Shown: positions 1 through 6,248 of the stretch, piece after piece
How positions within the stretch are numbered: the first letter of the stretch is position 1
Layout of the letters: every line of letters begins with the position of its first letter
Assembly: GCA_023301405.1 (NCBI GenBank)
Contig: JALZUX010000294.1
Span: forward strand, 1-9,113
Direction of reading: 5' to 3'
DNA length: 9,113 bases
From: Granulosicoccaceae bacterium
GTDB lineage: Bacteria > Pseudomonadota > Gammaproteobacteria > Granulosicoccales > Granulosicoccaceae
The notes under the pieces: generated by a model
The model's input: only the letters and a program-made list of their open reading frames with translations
What the model was told of the DNA's origin: nothing
Database searches by the model: none
Position numbers and translations under genes: made by a program

Positions 1-27
1 ACGTTGATGCAAAGCATTTCTAGCAGC

Positions 28-480
28 TTATCTGCCGGAAGAGCCAAAGCCACCATCGGCTCTATCACTAATTTTAAAGTCATCAACAACCTCAAAATCC
101 ACTTGCACCACAGGCACAATAACAAGCTGTGCAATGCGCTCACCCGGCTCTATTGAATACGCTTTCTCAGAACGGTTCCAGCACGAAACAAATAATTGCC
201 CTTGATAATCGGCATCGATCAAGCCCACTAGATTGCCTAATACAATGCCATGCTTATGACCCAGACCTGAACGTGGCAGAATCATACCCGCGAGAGCCGG
301 ATCAGCAATGTACAAAGAAAGGCCGGTGGCAATTAATTCTACCGCCCCTGCCGCCACAACAAGAGTTTCATCAATACAAGCGCGTAAATCCATACCGGCT
401 GAACCCGCCGTAGCGCGCTGGGGTAATTCAATGGTGTCGCCCATTCTGGGGTCAAGTATTTTTAACTGAATGCTAGTCAT
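28..480 (-). CDS. dut: Deoxyuridine 5'-triphosphate nucleotidohydrolase (dUTPase)
   Basis: Hydrolyses dUTP to dUMP and pyrophosphate in the cytosol, keeping uracil out of DNA and supplying dUMP for thymidylate synthesis. The 150 aa length matches the homotrimeric bacterial enzyme (about 150 aa). All five family motifs are visible: I at residues 25-34 ([10 protein letters not shown]), II at 69-78 ([10 protein letters not shown]), III around 86-95 ([10 protein letters not shown], with D89 at the position of the catalytic Asp), IV at 113-118 (GERIAQ) and V at 140-149 ([10 protein letters not shown]), the glycine-rich tail that closes over the substrate. It follows coaBC by nine bases on the same strand and is almost certainly co-transcribed with it, the usual gammaproteobacterial arrangement. 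No clear Shine-Dalgarno precedes the ATG at 480, so translation may depend on coupling to coaBC. Identification is secure. Confidence 0.98.
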   Translation of the reverse strand: MTSIQLKILDPRMGDTIELPQRATAGSAGMDLRACIDETLVVAAGAVELIATGLSLYIADPALAGMILPRSGLGHKHGIVLGNLVGLIDADYQGQLFVSCWNRSEKAYSIEPGERIAQLVIVPVVQVDFEVVDDFKISDRADGGFGSSGR

Positions 481-489
481 TTAATTGTG

Positions 490-1710
490 TCATTTAGTGG
501 ATGCCGAATAACGTGATGCCAGCAGTGATACCAACTCTACTGCAAGCTTTTCCTTAGACTGAATTGAAAATGAAACTTGACCATCAGACCAAAAAACATC
601 GACCGCATTTTGATCACTGTTAAAGCCGCTTTCAGCTCCACCCACCAGATTGCCAACTATCATATCCAAATTTTTCCTTTGCAATTTACCACGGGCGTAT
701 TTTTCAAGCTGTTCCGTTTCCGCGGCGAAGCCAACACAAAATGGCTTATCAGCACTGCCTGCAACGTCAGCAAGAATATCCGGGTTCCGAACCAAAGTGA
801 GCGTCAGGTCCTCAGAAGTTTTCTTTATCTTACTGGTTTGTTGCTGGTCGATACGATAGTCCGCTACCGCAGCCACTGAGATAAATATGTCATGCGAAAA
901 CACACGACTCATCACTTCCTTATGCATCTGACTGGCACTAATTACATCAACACGTGTTACCCCTACCGGGGCGTCAAGCCGCACCGGCCCGGCGACCAGA
1001 GTGACTTCAGCACCCGCCATGTCCGCCGCATGAGCCAACGCGAACCCCATTTTCCCACTACTGTGATTACTAATAAAACGCACGGGATCAATGTCTTCTC
1101 GAGTGGGGCCGGCTGTGATCAGTACCTTTGCTCCGGACAACACAGTAGTTTCCTGGTTAAAAGCACTAGGCGGTTTTGTCTGTAGGAACAACGCATTGAC
1201 CGCATGAACTATCTCCATAGGCTCAAGGAGTCGACCCGACCCGACCTCACCACAGGCTTGAGACCCACTACCCGGACCCAAAACATCTACTCCACGATCA
1301 CGCAACTTAGCCACATTATGCTGAGTCGCTGGGTGCTCCCACATGACCGTATTCATGGCCGGTGCAATCGCTATTTTTGAACGAGAAGCAAGACAAACCG
1401 TTGTCAGCAAATCATCAGCTATGCCTGCAACAAGCCGCGCAATAGTATTTGCCGTGGCCGGCGCTATGACAATGATATCCGCCCAGCGCGCCAGCTCTAT
1501 GTGACCCATACCGGCTTCAGCTTGCTCATCCAATAATTCTGTGTGCACAGGGCTGCCACTGACGGCTTGAAAAACCAGTGGCTTAACAAACTCCATCGCG
1601 GCCGCGGTCATGACAACCTGCACTTCTGCACCATGATCTACCAAACGCCGCACAAGTTCAGGAGACTTGTAAGCGGCAATTCCCCCGGTCACGCCTAGAA
1701 GTACTTTCAT
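490..1710 (-). CDS. coaBC: Bifunctional phosphopantothenoylcysteine decarboxylase / phosphopantothenate-cysteine ligase
   Basis: Carries out two consecutive steps of coenzyme A synthesis: CTP-dependent ligation of cysteine to 4'-phosphopantothenate (CoaB, C-terminal half) and FMN-dependent decarboxylation to 4'-phosphopantetheine (CoaC, N-terminal half). Residues 1 to about 180 are the flavoprotein CoaC domain: flavin-binding GVTGGIAAYK start, active-site H70 in GHIELARWAD, PAMN at 117-120, and C153 in the GSQACG loop over the active site. Residues 193-406 are CoaB: ITAGPTREDIDPVRFISNHS with N215, VAAVADYR near 279-286, the KIKK lysines at 294-297, and GFAAETE at 328-333. The 406 aa length is normal for the fusion. 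It is first in the coaBC-dut unit and divergent from radC. A plausible -10 (TACAAT) lies 29 bases upstream, without a good -35. No residue important to the family is missing. Confidence 0.98.
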   Translation of the reverse strand: MKVLLGVTGGIAAYKSPELVRRLVDHGAEVQVVMTAAAMEFVKPLVFQAVSGSPVHTELLDEQAEAGMGHIELARWADIIVIAPATANTIARLVAGIADDLLTTVCLASRSKIAIAPAMNTVMWEHPATQHNVAKLRDRGVDVLGPGSGSQACGEVGSGRLLEPMEIVHAVNALFLQTKPPSAFNQETTVLSGAKVLITAGPTREDIDPVRFISNHSSGKMGFALAHAADMAGAEVTLVAGPVRLDAPVGVTRVDVISASQMHKEVMSRVFSHDIFISVAAVADYRIDQQQTSKIKKTSEDLTLTLVRNPDILADVAGSADKPFCVGFAAETEQLEKYARGKLQRKNLDMIVGNLVGGAESGFNSDQNAVDVFWSDGQVSFSIQSKEKLAVELVSLLASRYSASTK

Positions 1711-1739
1711 AGAGTTTCACTAGTGATTATTGACTATTG

Positions 1740-1745
1740 ATTGTA
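1740..1745 (-). promoter_or_regulatory. Possible -10 box for coaBC-dut
   Basis: On the minus strand this reads TACAAT, a five-of-six match to the sigma70 -10 consensus, ending 29 bases before the coaBC start codon. No convincing -35 hexamer is found 16-18 bases further upstream, so the call rests on one hexamer in the 160 bp radC-coaBC divergent region. I found no convincing promoter for radC there. Confidence 0.25.
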
Positions 1746-1870
1746 GCCGTTTTACACCGCCGATCCGACTCTACGGTTAGAACGCGTACCAGCCACGACG
1801 ATAGCGGGCAATTACAAAAATGTGAAGTCTGTACGGTGGCCAAAATTGAAATACGCAATACTACTCGACC

Positions 1871-2545
1871 ATGGCAATACCAGATTTACCCCGTAGTGAA
1901 AGACCCAGAGAGAAGCTGCTTTCTCATGGCCCGTCAACGTTAACTGATGCTGAGTTGTTAGCAATTTTCATCAGAACAGGCGTTAAAGGGCGCTCTGCCG
2001 TACAGATTGCACACGACGTCATTAGCGAACATGGCGGCTTAGTACCGTTGTTATCCGCCGATTGCGCCAGCTTCTGCCAGACCAAAGGATTGGGCCCTGC
2101 AAAGTATGCACTTCTGACAGCCATCCTTGAAATGGCAAAACGCTTTGAAACCTCCCGCGCTAAAGAGCAAGAGTTTCTAGAATCTCCAGACGCTGTGAAG
2201 AGCGTAGTCTCCTTGAATATGCGCTCACTGGAACACGAGGTATTCGCGTGCCTTTTTCTGGATAATAGACACCGACTCATCTGCTTTCGAACTATGTTTA
2301 CAGGCACTATAGATAGCGCATCGGTCTATCCCAGAGAGGTAGTAAAAGCCGCACTTCGATACAATGCTGCAGCTGTAATATTCGCCCATAACCATCCCTC
2401 CGGAGTAGCCGAACCTAGCCGCGCAGATATCGATATCACCCAAAAGCTATCGAAAGCGCTCGCGCTGATTGAGGTCAGAGTGTTAGACCACATTATTGTT
2501 GGAGATGGTTACCAAGTATCTCTGGCAGAACGCGGCGAGATATAA
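1871..2545 (+). CDS. radC: RadC family JAB/MPN-domain protein
   Basis: Member of the RadC (UPF0758/YicR) family. The name is historical: the original DNA-repair assignment has been questioned and the biochemical role is unsettled. Length is 224 aa, against about 222 in E. coli. Residues 1 to about 100 form the N-terminal part, with a helix-hairpin-helix-like stretch near 70-83 (QTKGLGPAKY), a fold associated with DNA binding. Residues about 105-224 form the MPN+/JAB1 metalloprotease-like domain with its zinc ligands: E123 in EVFACLFLD, then H173-x-H175-P-S-G followed by D186, i.e. the HxHPSG-x7-D JAMM signature intact. The ATG at 1871 gives the usual family N-terminus (LPRSERPREKLL). No strong ribosome-binding site is visible. 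It is divergent from coaBC as expected but is not followed by rpmB/rpmG. It ends 32 bases before a hairpin terminator. Confidence 0.97.
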   Translation: MAIPDLPRSERPREKLLSHGPSTLTDAELLAIFIRTGVKGRSAVQIAHDVISEHGGLVPLLSADCASFCQTKGLGPAKYALLTAILEMAKRFETSRAKEQEFLESPDAVKSVVSLNMRSLEHEVFACLFLDNRHRLICFRTMFTGTIDSASVYPREVVKAALRYNAAAVIFAHNHPSGVAEPSRADIDITQKLSKALALIEVRVLDHIIVGDGYQVSLAERGEI

Positions 2546-2570
2546 CAGCCTGAAGGTACAAACGATTAAT

Positions 2571-2603
2571 ACAAATAAAAATGGCGACCGAAGCCGCCAT
2601 TTT
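2571..2603. terminator. Bidirectional intrinsic terminator between radC and the OmpA-like lipoprotein gene
   Basis: A perfect nine-base inverted repeat, AAAATGGCG (2578-2586) and CGCCATTTT (2595-2603), encloses eight bases. Read on the minus strand, the loop is GCTTCGGT, so the stem extends by a G-U and a C-G pair and is capped by a UUCG tetraloop, one of the most stable RNA loops. On the minus strand the stem runs into a T-rich tail (TTTTTATTTG), making a strong terminator for the lipoprotein gene, whose stop lies about 25 bases upstream. On the plus strand only four Ts follow, so termination of radC would be weaker. Its position between two convergent stop codons supports a shared role. Confidence 0.85.
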
Positions 2604-2627
2604 CACTAAGCACACTAGCTGACTGCT

Positions 2628-3305
2628 CTAGTTAATAGCTTCCACTCGAATCTCGACTCGACGATTTAGTCGACGCCCTTCTTCGGTATCGTTGCCAGCT
2701 ATCGGAGCAGATTCGCCCAACCCGGACGCTGTAATTGGAACCTGAGGGAATGCACCTTCAAGCTTTGATTTCACAGTTTCTGCGCGGCGCTCAGAAAGCG
2801 CCTGATTGTAATCCACTGGGCCACGGCTGTCTGCATGGCCGATAACGTCTACGAGTTCAATGTCCTGATACGCTTCCAACTTGGAAATCAAACCATTCAT
2901 CTCGTTGTCACCTTGAGACGTCAACTGTGCCGAATCATAAGGGAATAACGCTCGCCCACTAAGTACCACTTTCTCCACCTGAGCCTCTTGCTGAGGTGCC
3001 GCGACAATTGGCGCTGGCGCTGGCGGTGGTGGCGGCGGTGGCGGTGGCGGTGGCGGCGGAGCCACTACCTGTTGGGCCACTTTGTCTGAAACTTTTCCAG
3101 CCGCTGCAGCGTCATCTTCGCTGCAAGCAGCACCTTCGCTCCATTTAGAATCATGTAAGCAGCCATCACCACCAACTGTGACCCTTTTGCCGTTATTTCC
3201 CACGACAAAGCCAGAGGAACCCTCTGAAGGTCCATCACTCGATAACGTGCCACAACCAGCCAAAAGAGCAGCACCTACAGCGACAGACAGGAGTTTTATA
3301 TGCAT
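2628..3305 (-). CDS. OmpA-family peptidoglycan-associated outer-membrane lipoprotein with polyproline linker
   Basis: Predicted lipoprotein (225 aa) tethering the outer membrane to peptidoglycan. Residues 1-17 are a lipoprotein signal peptide ending in the lipobox LLAG-C18. Residue +2 is Gly, not Asp, which predicts sorting to the outer membrane. Residues 19-80 form a small domain with C49 and C61 and a central Trp, which could form a disulfide. It resembles, from memory, a short Cys-x-W-x-Cys module seen ahead of OmpA domains in other gammaproteobacterial proteins. Residues 83-95 are 13 consecutive prolines, followed by APAP, a rigid linker. Residues about 115-222 are the OmpA C-terminal domain, with the diaminopimelate-binding pair D159 (GHADSRG) and R174 (LSERRAE), exactly 15 apart as in E. 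coli OmpA. GGAG lies seven bases before the ATG, behind a good promoter. There is no beta-barrel. Its length and linker differ from classical Pal. Confidence 0.93.
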   Translation of the reverse strand: MHIKLLSVAVGAALLAGCGTLSSDGPSEGSSGFVVGNNGKRVTVGGDGCLHDSKWSEGAACSEDDAAAAGKVSDKVAQQVVAPPPPPPPPPPPPPAPAPIVAAPQQEAQVEKVVLSGRALFPYDSAQLTSQGDNEMNGLISKLEAYQDIELVDVIGHADSRGPVDYNQALSERRAETVKSKLEGAFPQVPITASGLGESAPIAGNDTEEGRRLNRRVEIRVEAIN

Positions 3306-3333
3306 TGAATCACTCCAATTTGCGATTACTTTA

Positions 3334-3363
3334 ATTAAACAGTATGTGAGCAGGTGATTTCAA
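3334..3363 (-). promoter_or_regulatory. Sigma70-type promoter of the OmpA-like lipoprotein gene
   Basis: On the minus strand, TTGAAA (3363-3358, five of six to the -35 consensus) and TTTAAT (3339-3334, five of six to the -10 consensus) are separated by 18 bases. Transcription would begin near 3327, giving a leader of about 22 bases with GGAG at 3316-3313 ahead of the ATG at 3305. This is the best-formed promoter in the window and suits an abundant envelope lipoprotein. Confidence 0.6.
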
Positions 3364-3457
3364 GATAAACGGCCTGGCTCCCCCGTAGACCACGTGCAAA
3401 ATTACACGCTCTACTTGTTATTGCTGTATCAATAGTTGTTATAGAAGTTGTTTTTCC

Positions 3458-3485
3458 CACCACCCAACTACTGCACACCACCCAA
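3458..3485 (+). repeat. 10 bp direct repeat CACCACCCAA, 18 bp apart
   Basis: CACCACCCAA occurs exactly at 3458-3467 and again at 3476-3485, with eight bases between the copies. It lies more than 90 bases upstream of the lipoprotein promoter and 180 bases upstream of comF. Two identical decamers so close together in an A/T-rich spacer could be tandem protein-binding sites; no known operator is recognised. Confidence 0.5.
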
Positions 3486-3530
3486 TATATTTTTTGTGTA
3501 GCACCCGACATCCGACAGAATCAAGGGTCT

Positions 3531-3557
3531 TATGTCAAAAAACATACACGGATGTAT
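3531..3557. repeat. Three alternating TATGT/ACATA half-sites at 11 bp spacing
   Basis: TATGT (3531-3535), ACATA (3542-3546) and TGTAT (3553-3557) begin exactly 11 bases apart. TATGT-N6-ACATA and ATACA-CGGA-TGTAT form two overlapping inverted repeats sharing the middle half-site. Spacing close to one DNA turn puts all three on the same face of the helix, as expected of an operator for a dimeric regulator. The regulator is unknown, and in A/T-rich DNA chance cannot be excluded. Confidence 0.35.
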
Positions 3558-3624
3558 TGATCCTAACACAACTTGGGTTTGTTTAATCAAAAAATACAGA
3601 GGCGTTTCATAGAAACCAACCCGT

Positions 3625-3652
3625 TTGTAACGTAAGCTGCTTGTTGTATAAA
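3625..3652 (+). promoter_or_regulatory. Candidate comF promoter
   Basis: TTGTAA (3625-3630, four of six to the -35 consensus) and TATAAA (3647-3652, five of six to the -10 consensus) are separated by 16 bases. Transcription would start near 3659, leaving about 10 bases before the TTG at 3669 or about 25 before the in-frame GTG at 3684. This spacing bears on which comF start is used. Confidence 0.35.
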
Positions 3653-3668
3653 CCACAAATTCACGCTG

Positions 3669-4403
3669 TTGGCATCATTCGTTGTGTTTAGCTTTATTTA
3701 CAAAAGTATCATTCCACCAACATGTTCTCTATGCGACCTTTCCTCGTCTCAAAGCGTCGACCTGTGCCTCCCTTGCTACAAATCACTACCCCACAACTCC
3801 GTTTCGTGTTTCACCTGCGCCCTTCCCTTACCTGTCAGACATACACAGCAATTTCCGACCGCGAATGACAGCCAGCACCGCTGTGGCAAGTGCTTAACCC
3901 ATCCTCCTCCGGTAACAGAGGCTATTATCCCTTTCACTTATCACCCTCCAGTCGACTACATAGTGAAAAGACTGAAGTTTTCAGCCGACATGAAATACAG
4001 CCGAGTAATGGGGGAATTACTTGCAAGTGCTATTGCAACACGCCAAACAACCACACCTGACTTTCTGGTCCCGGTGCCGCTGCACCAGGAAAGGTTACTA
4101 GAGCGCGGCTACAACCAGGCCCACAAGATCGCTGACATCATCGGGCAACGACTAAGCATTCCAATCAACGCACGAAGCGTTCAACGTATTGATCAACAAG
4201 GCTCTCAAGTGACACTGAACGCTCGGGACCGAGCAAAAAATTTGCGCCGCGCTTTTATTGCAGTTGACAGTGTTGCCGGTAAAAACATCGCAATCGTGGA
4301 CGACGTTTACACAACAGGTGCTACCGCCCAAGCTCTGGCTACCACCTTACTCAAGGCGGACGCAAACAGCGTGTCTGTTTGGGCGTTTGCCAGAACCCCT
4401 TAA
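3669..4403 (+). CDS. comF: ComF family amidophosphoribosyltransferase-like protein
   Basis: ComF/GntX-type protein linked to natural transformation and DNA uptake; in naturally competent bacteria it acts in the cytoplasm on incoming single-stranded DNA. It has 244 aa from TTG. The N-terminus has cysteine pairs typical of the double zinc-finger region: C19/C22, C33/C36, C47/C50 and C72/C75. Residues about 85-244 are a type I phosphoribosyltransferase fold with the PRPP loop IAIVDDVYTTGATA at 207-220, preceded by VPVPLHQERLLERGYNQA at 134-151, the most conserved ComF stretch. The start is uncertain: no ATG precedes the zinc finger in frame, so TTG (3669) or GTG (3684) must be used, and neither has a Shine-Dalgarno. 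It stands alone on the plus strand, convergent with the GTPase run. Family assignment is secure; competence in this organism is not shown. Confidence 0.93.
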   Translation: MASFVVFSFIYKSIIPPTCSLCDLSSSQSVDLCLPCYKSLPHNSVSCFTCALPLPVRHTQQFPTANDSQHRCGKCLTHPPPVTEAIIPFTYHPPVDYIVKRLKFSADMKYSRVMGELLASAIATRQTTTPDFLVPVPLHQERLLERGYNQAHKIADIIGQRLSIPINARSVQRIDQQGSQVTLNARDRAKNLRRAFIAVDSVAGKNIAIVDDVYTTGATAQALATTLLKADANSVSVWAFARTP

Positions 4404-4465
4404 ACCAGTACTCCTTAAACCCATGTTAGTCACAGCGATTCGCCACTCAGTGGCCAAAGCGCAAA

Positions 4466-4496
4466 GCAAGGCCGCTTGATCGAGCGAAAACCTTGC
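4466..4496. repeat. Hairpin in the convergent gap between comF and GTPase B
   Basis: GCAAGG (4466-4471) pairs with CCTTGC (4491-4496), and inside it CGCT (4473-4476) pairs with AGCG (4483-4486) around a six-base loop, giving a two-part stem with a small internal bulge. Neither side has a proper U-tract; the minus-strand side is followed by a short T-rich stretch (TTTGCGCTTT). It could mark the transcript ends of the convergent genes, but it is not a classical intrinsic terminator. Nearby, 4442-4454 is an odd palindrome with GCCACT / AGTGGC arms. Confidence 0.35.
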
Positions 4497-4574
4497 CGCC
4501 GCATGGATGTACAAGTTAGTTGACCCGCTTGAACGTGACGCAACCCGTCAACGGTCACAAGAGAAACCCCTATC

Positions 4575-6248
4575 CTAAGAGAGCAGCAGATCATTAAGGT
4601 CAGGGTTTTCCAGAACTACCGATCGCCCAAGCACCTTGCTGATACGTTTATGTAATTCATGGGCGGAATCAAGTAATTGTGATTTTTCAGCATCAACTAG
4701 CTTTAGACGATCACGATAATTGCCAGCGCCTAGCTCAAGCCCCTTTGTCACCGCTAATTGCAATCCGCTGTATACCGATTTAGGCACAGAGGGTTTTAAC
4801 AATCGTGTGAGCAACCAGGGCCCCAACCAGGCGATCGCCACTAACAGCATGCCATTGACAAGAAAGTTCAAACCAACATACGCGGCACTATCTGCAGCAC
4901 CTGCTACAAACCCATTGATGATGCGATAGGCAATCCACGATACCGCAGCTGAAGGCAGCAGCCACTGCAGCCACTTTAACAGCGTTAGCACTCCGCGTTG
5001 CCAGCGAGGCCCAGGGTTCTGTAGCACCTCATCCAGTTGCAATTGCATTTGTTTCTTCACTAAAGCCGACGTTTTTTCTAGGGAGTCTTGCTTGACCATT
5101 GCTACCACAGATGATGGCACGCCATGCTCAATCTCAGCCAGCTCAAACTGACTGAACATATCTTTCAAGCGTGTCTCAGACCAATCGTCCCACAAAGAGG
5201 CAACATTACTTTTTGCAGCAACACTGCTCATCACGCTAGATTCAATTGAGGGGACGCCTATGTTACCGGTAATGGACTTAAGTGCCGTTGTCAGCGTTGC
5301 ATTTTTTTTCTCAGCAAACTGTTGGCTAAACTCATTAATGGGCAAATTCAGATTACCCTGGACCGAAACGCAAAATTGTGTCCAACGCTGCTCAAAACTA
5401 TCTAGTAGTGCAATCTGTTGCTCATCACTGGTAAGAGTTGCTATCTGATCATCAAGGCGTGAACGGGAGCGGCCTAAACGCTGCAACCAACCCCGCTGTT
5501 CTAATTGGGCAACGGCATTGCGTTCTGCTAGCAAAGAAACAAAATCAGCCAATTGATTGAATTCATTTTCCGGGTGCTCAGCCTCTCCGCTTTTTTTTAC
5601 TGACACTGTACGATAGATGCGGGGCGTGTCAAATCCTGCCTTATTTAGTAGCTGGGTGAAATCGTCGAGCTGAATGTCCTGCGCCCGATCCCATTGATTC
5701 ATCACAAACAACCAAGCATGGCCGTATCCGTTTTCAAGCAACAATCGCCATCCCTCTTCATCTTTGTATCGCTCGGGTGTGACAACATAAAGCAATAAAT
5801 CAATATGCGGCAACCACTGCAGCACTTGATCACGATTTTGTGTTTCTTCGCTGTCAAAATCAGGCATATCAACCCACATTACAGCGGAAAATTTTTCGTT
5901 ATTATGGTGAACCTCTGCAAACTGGTCACGTGGAAACCCTTCAGGTAAAGCAGCCAACTGCTTATCGTTGTGCAGATACGCCGTTATTTCCATTGAGGTG
6001 GGACGAACCACACCAGTGCGAGCTACATCACTGCCTGCGAGAAGGTTCAACAATGAACTTTTACCAACCCCTGTGCCACCAAACAACCCAACCACCAAAG
6101 GCCTATCACCACTGTTTGCAAACAGGTCAGATGAACTTGTTGTTTCGGACGTCACTCTAGGCCGGTCAGCAATCCATCCCTTATCTGCCAGTTGCCTGGA
6201 AAAATCTTCCGTCTGGTCATAAAGCTCTCGTACCTGCTCTTCAGACAT
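4575..6248 (-). CDS. P-loop GTPase B, membrane-associated, dynamin-like organisation
   Basis: 557 aa from the chosen ATG; no specific name is recognised. Residues about 50-245 are a TRAFAC-type GTPase domain: G1 GGTGVGKS at 57-64, G2 region RPTSMEIT near 82-89, an altered G3 DMPDFDS at 127-133 (the usual DxxG glycine is D130), G4 NQWD at 184-187 (Lys replaced by Gln) and a G5-like SVK at 216-218. Residues about 250-415 look helical and charged. Two hydrophobic segments follow (about 420-443 and 455-482), then a helical tail. GTPase, helices, membrane segments and helices is the layout of bacterial dynamin-like proteins, although sequence similarity to dynamin itself is not evident. The longer open frame to an ATG at 6332 was rejected: the ATG at 6248 has AGAGG six bases upstream and overlaps the GTPase A stop by eight bases, implying translational coupling. 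Function unknown. Confidence 0.88.
   Translation of the reverse strand: MSEEQVRELYDQTEDFSRQLADKGWIADRPRVTSETTSSSDLFANSGDRPLVVGLFGGTGVGKSSLLNLLAGSDVARTGVVRPTSMEITAYLHNDKQLAALPEGFPRDQFAEVHHNNEKFSAVMWVDMPDFDSEETQNRDQVLQWLPHIDLLLYVVTPERYKDEEGWRLLLENGYGHAWLFVMNQWDRAQDIQLDDFTQLLNKAGFDTPRIYRTVSVKKSGEAEHPENEFNQLADFVSLLAERNAVAQLEQRGWLQRLGRSRSRLDDQIATLTSDEQQIALLDSFEQRWTQFCVSVQGNLNLPINEFSQQFAEKKNATLTTALKSITGNIGVPSIESSVMSSVAAKSNVASLWDDWSETRLKDMFSQFELAEIEHGVPSSVVAMVKQDSLEKTSALVKKQMQLQLDEVLQNPGPRWQRGVLTLLKWLQWLLPSAAVSWIAYRIINGFVAGAADSAAYVGLNFLVNGMLLVAIAWLGPWLLTRLLKPSVPKSVYSGLQLAVTKGLELGAGNYRDRLKLVDAEKSQLLDSAHELHKRISKVLGRSVVLENPDLNDLLLS

Larger units (their letters stand above)
3306..3668. other. 363 bp divergent intergenic region between the lipoprotein gene and comF
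   Basis: A/T-rich non-coding stretch. It holds the minus-strand lipoprotein promoter, a 10 bp direct repeat (3458-3485), three half-sites at 11 bp spacing (3531-3557), a GTTTC-ATA-GAAAC inverted repeat (3604-3616) and a candidate comF promoter (3625-3652). The only open frame of any length (3468-3656, minus, 62 codons) has no family resemblance or ribosome-binding site and is not called. No bioB lies here, although bioB often sits divergent from comF in related bacteria (from memory). Confidence 0.7.

Noticed and set aside
129..413. 94-codon plus-strand open frame opposite dut
   Set aside because: Lies entirely antisense to dUTPase, which has all five motifs on the other strand.
1737..1943. 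68-codon open frame on the plus strand running into radC
   Set aside because: It begins at a non-ATG codon in the divergent promoter region and overlaps the start of the well-supported radC frame; the product has no family features.
3604..3616. GTTTC-ATA-GAAAC inverted repeat as an operator
   Set aside because: Five-base arms in A/T-rich DNA are expected by chance, and it matches no known site such as a LexA box; mentioned only within the spacer description.
3468..3656. 62-codon open frame on the minus strand in the comF-lipoprotein spacer
   Set aside because: No ribosome-binding site, no recognisable motif, ordinary length for chance in this A/T-rich region, and it overlaps the candidate regulatory repeats and the comF promoter.
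3625..3660. BirA (biotin) operator upstream of comF
   Set aside because: TTGT and AAACC elements are present, but the spaced TTGTAAACC / GGTTTACAA dyad is not, and bioB is absent from the window.
4510..4562. Overlapping GTTGAC/GTCAAC and TGACG/CGTCA repeats as a terminator for the GTPase run
   Set aside because: Mutually exclusive short stems with no U-tract in either direction.
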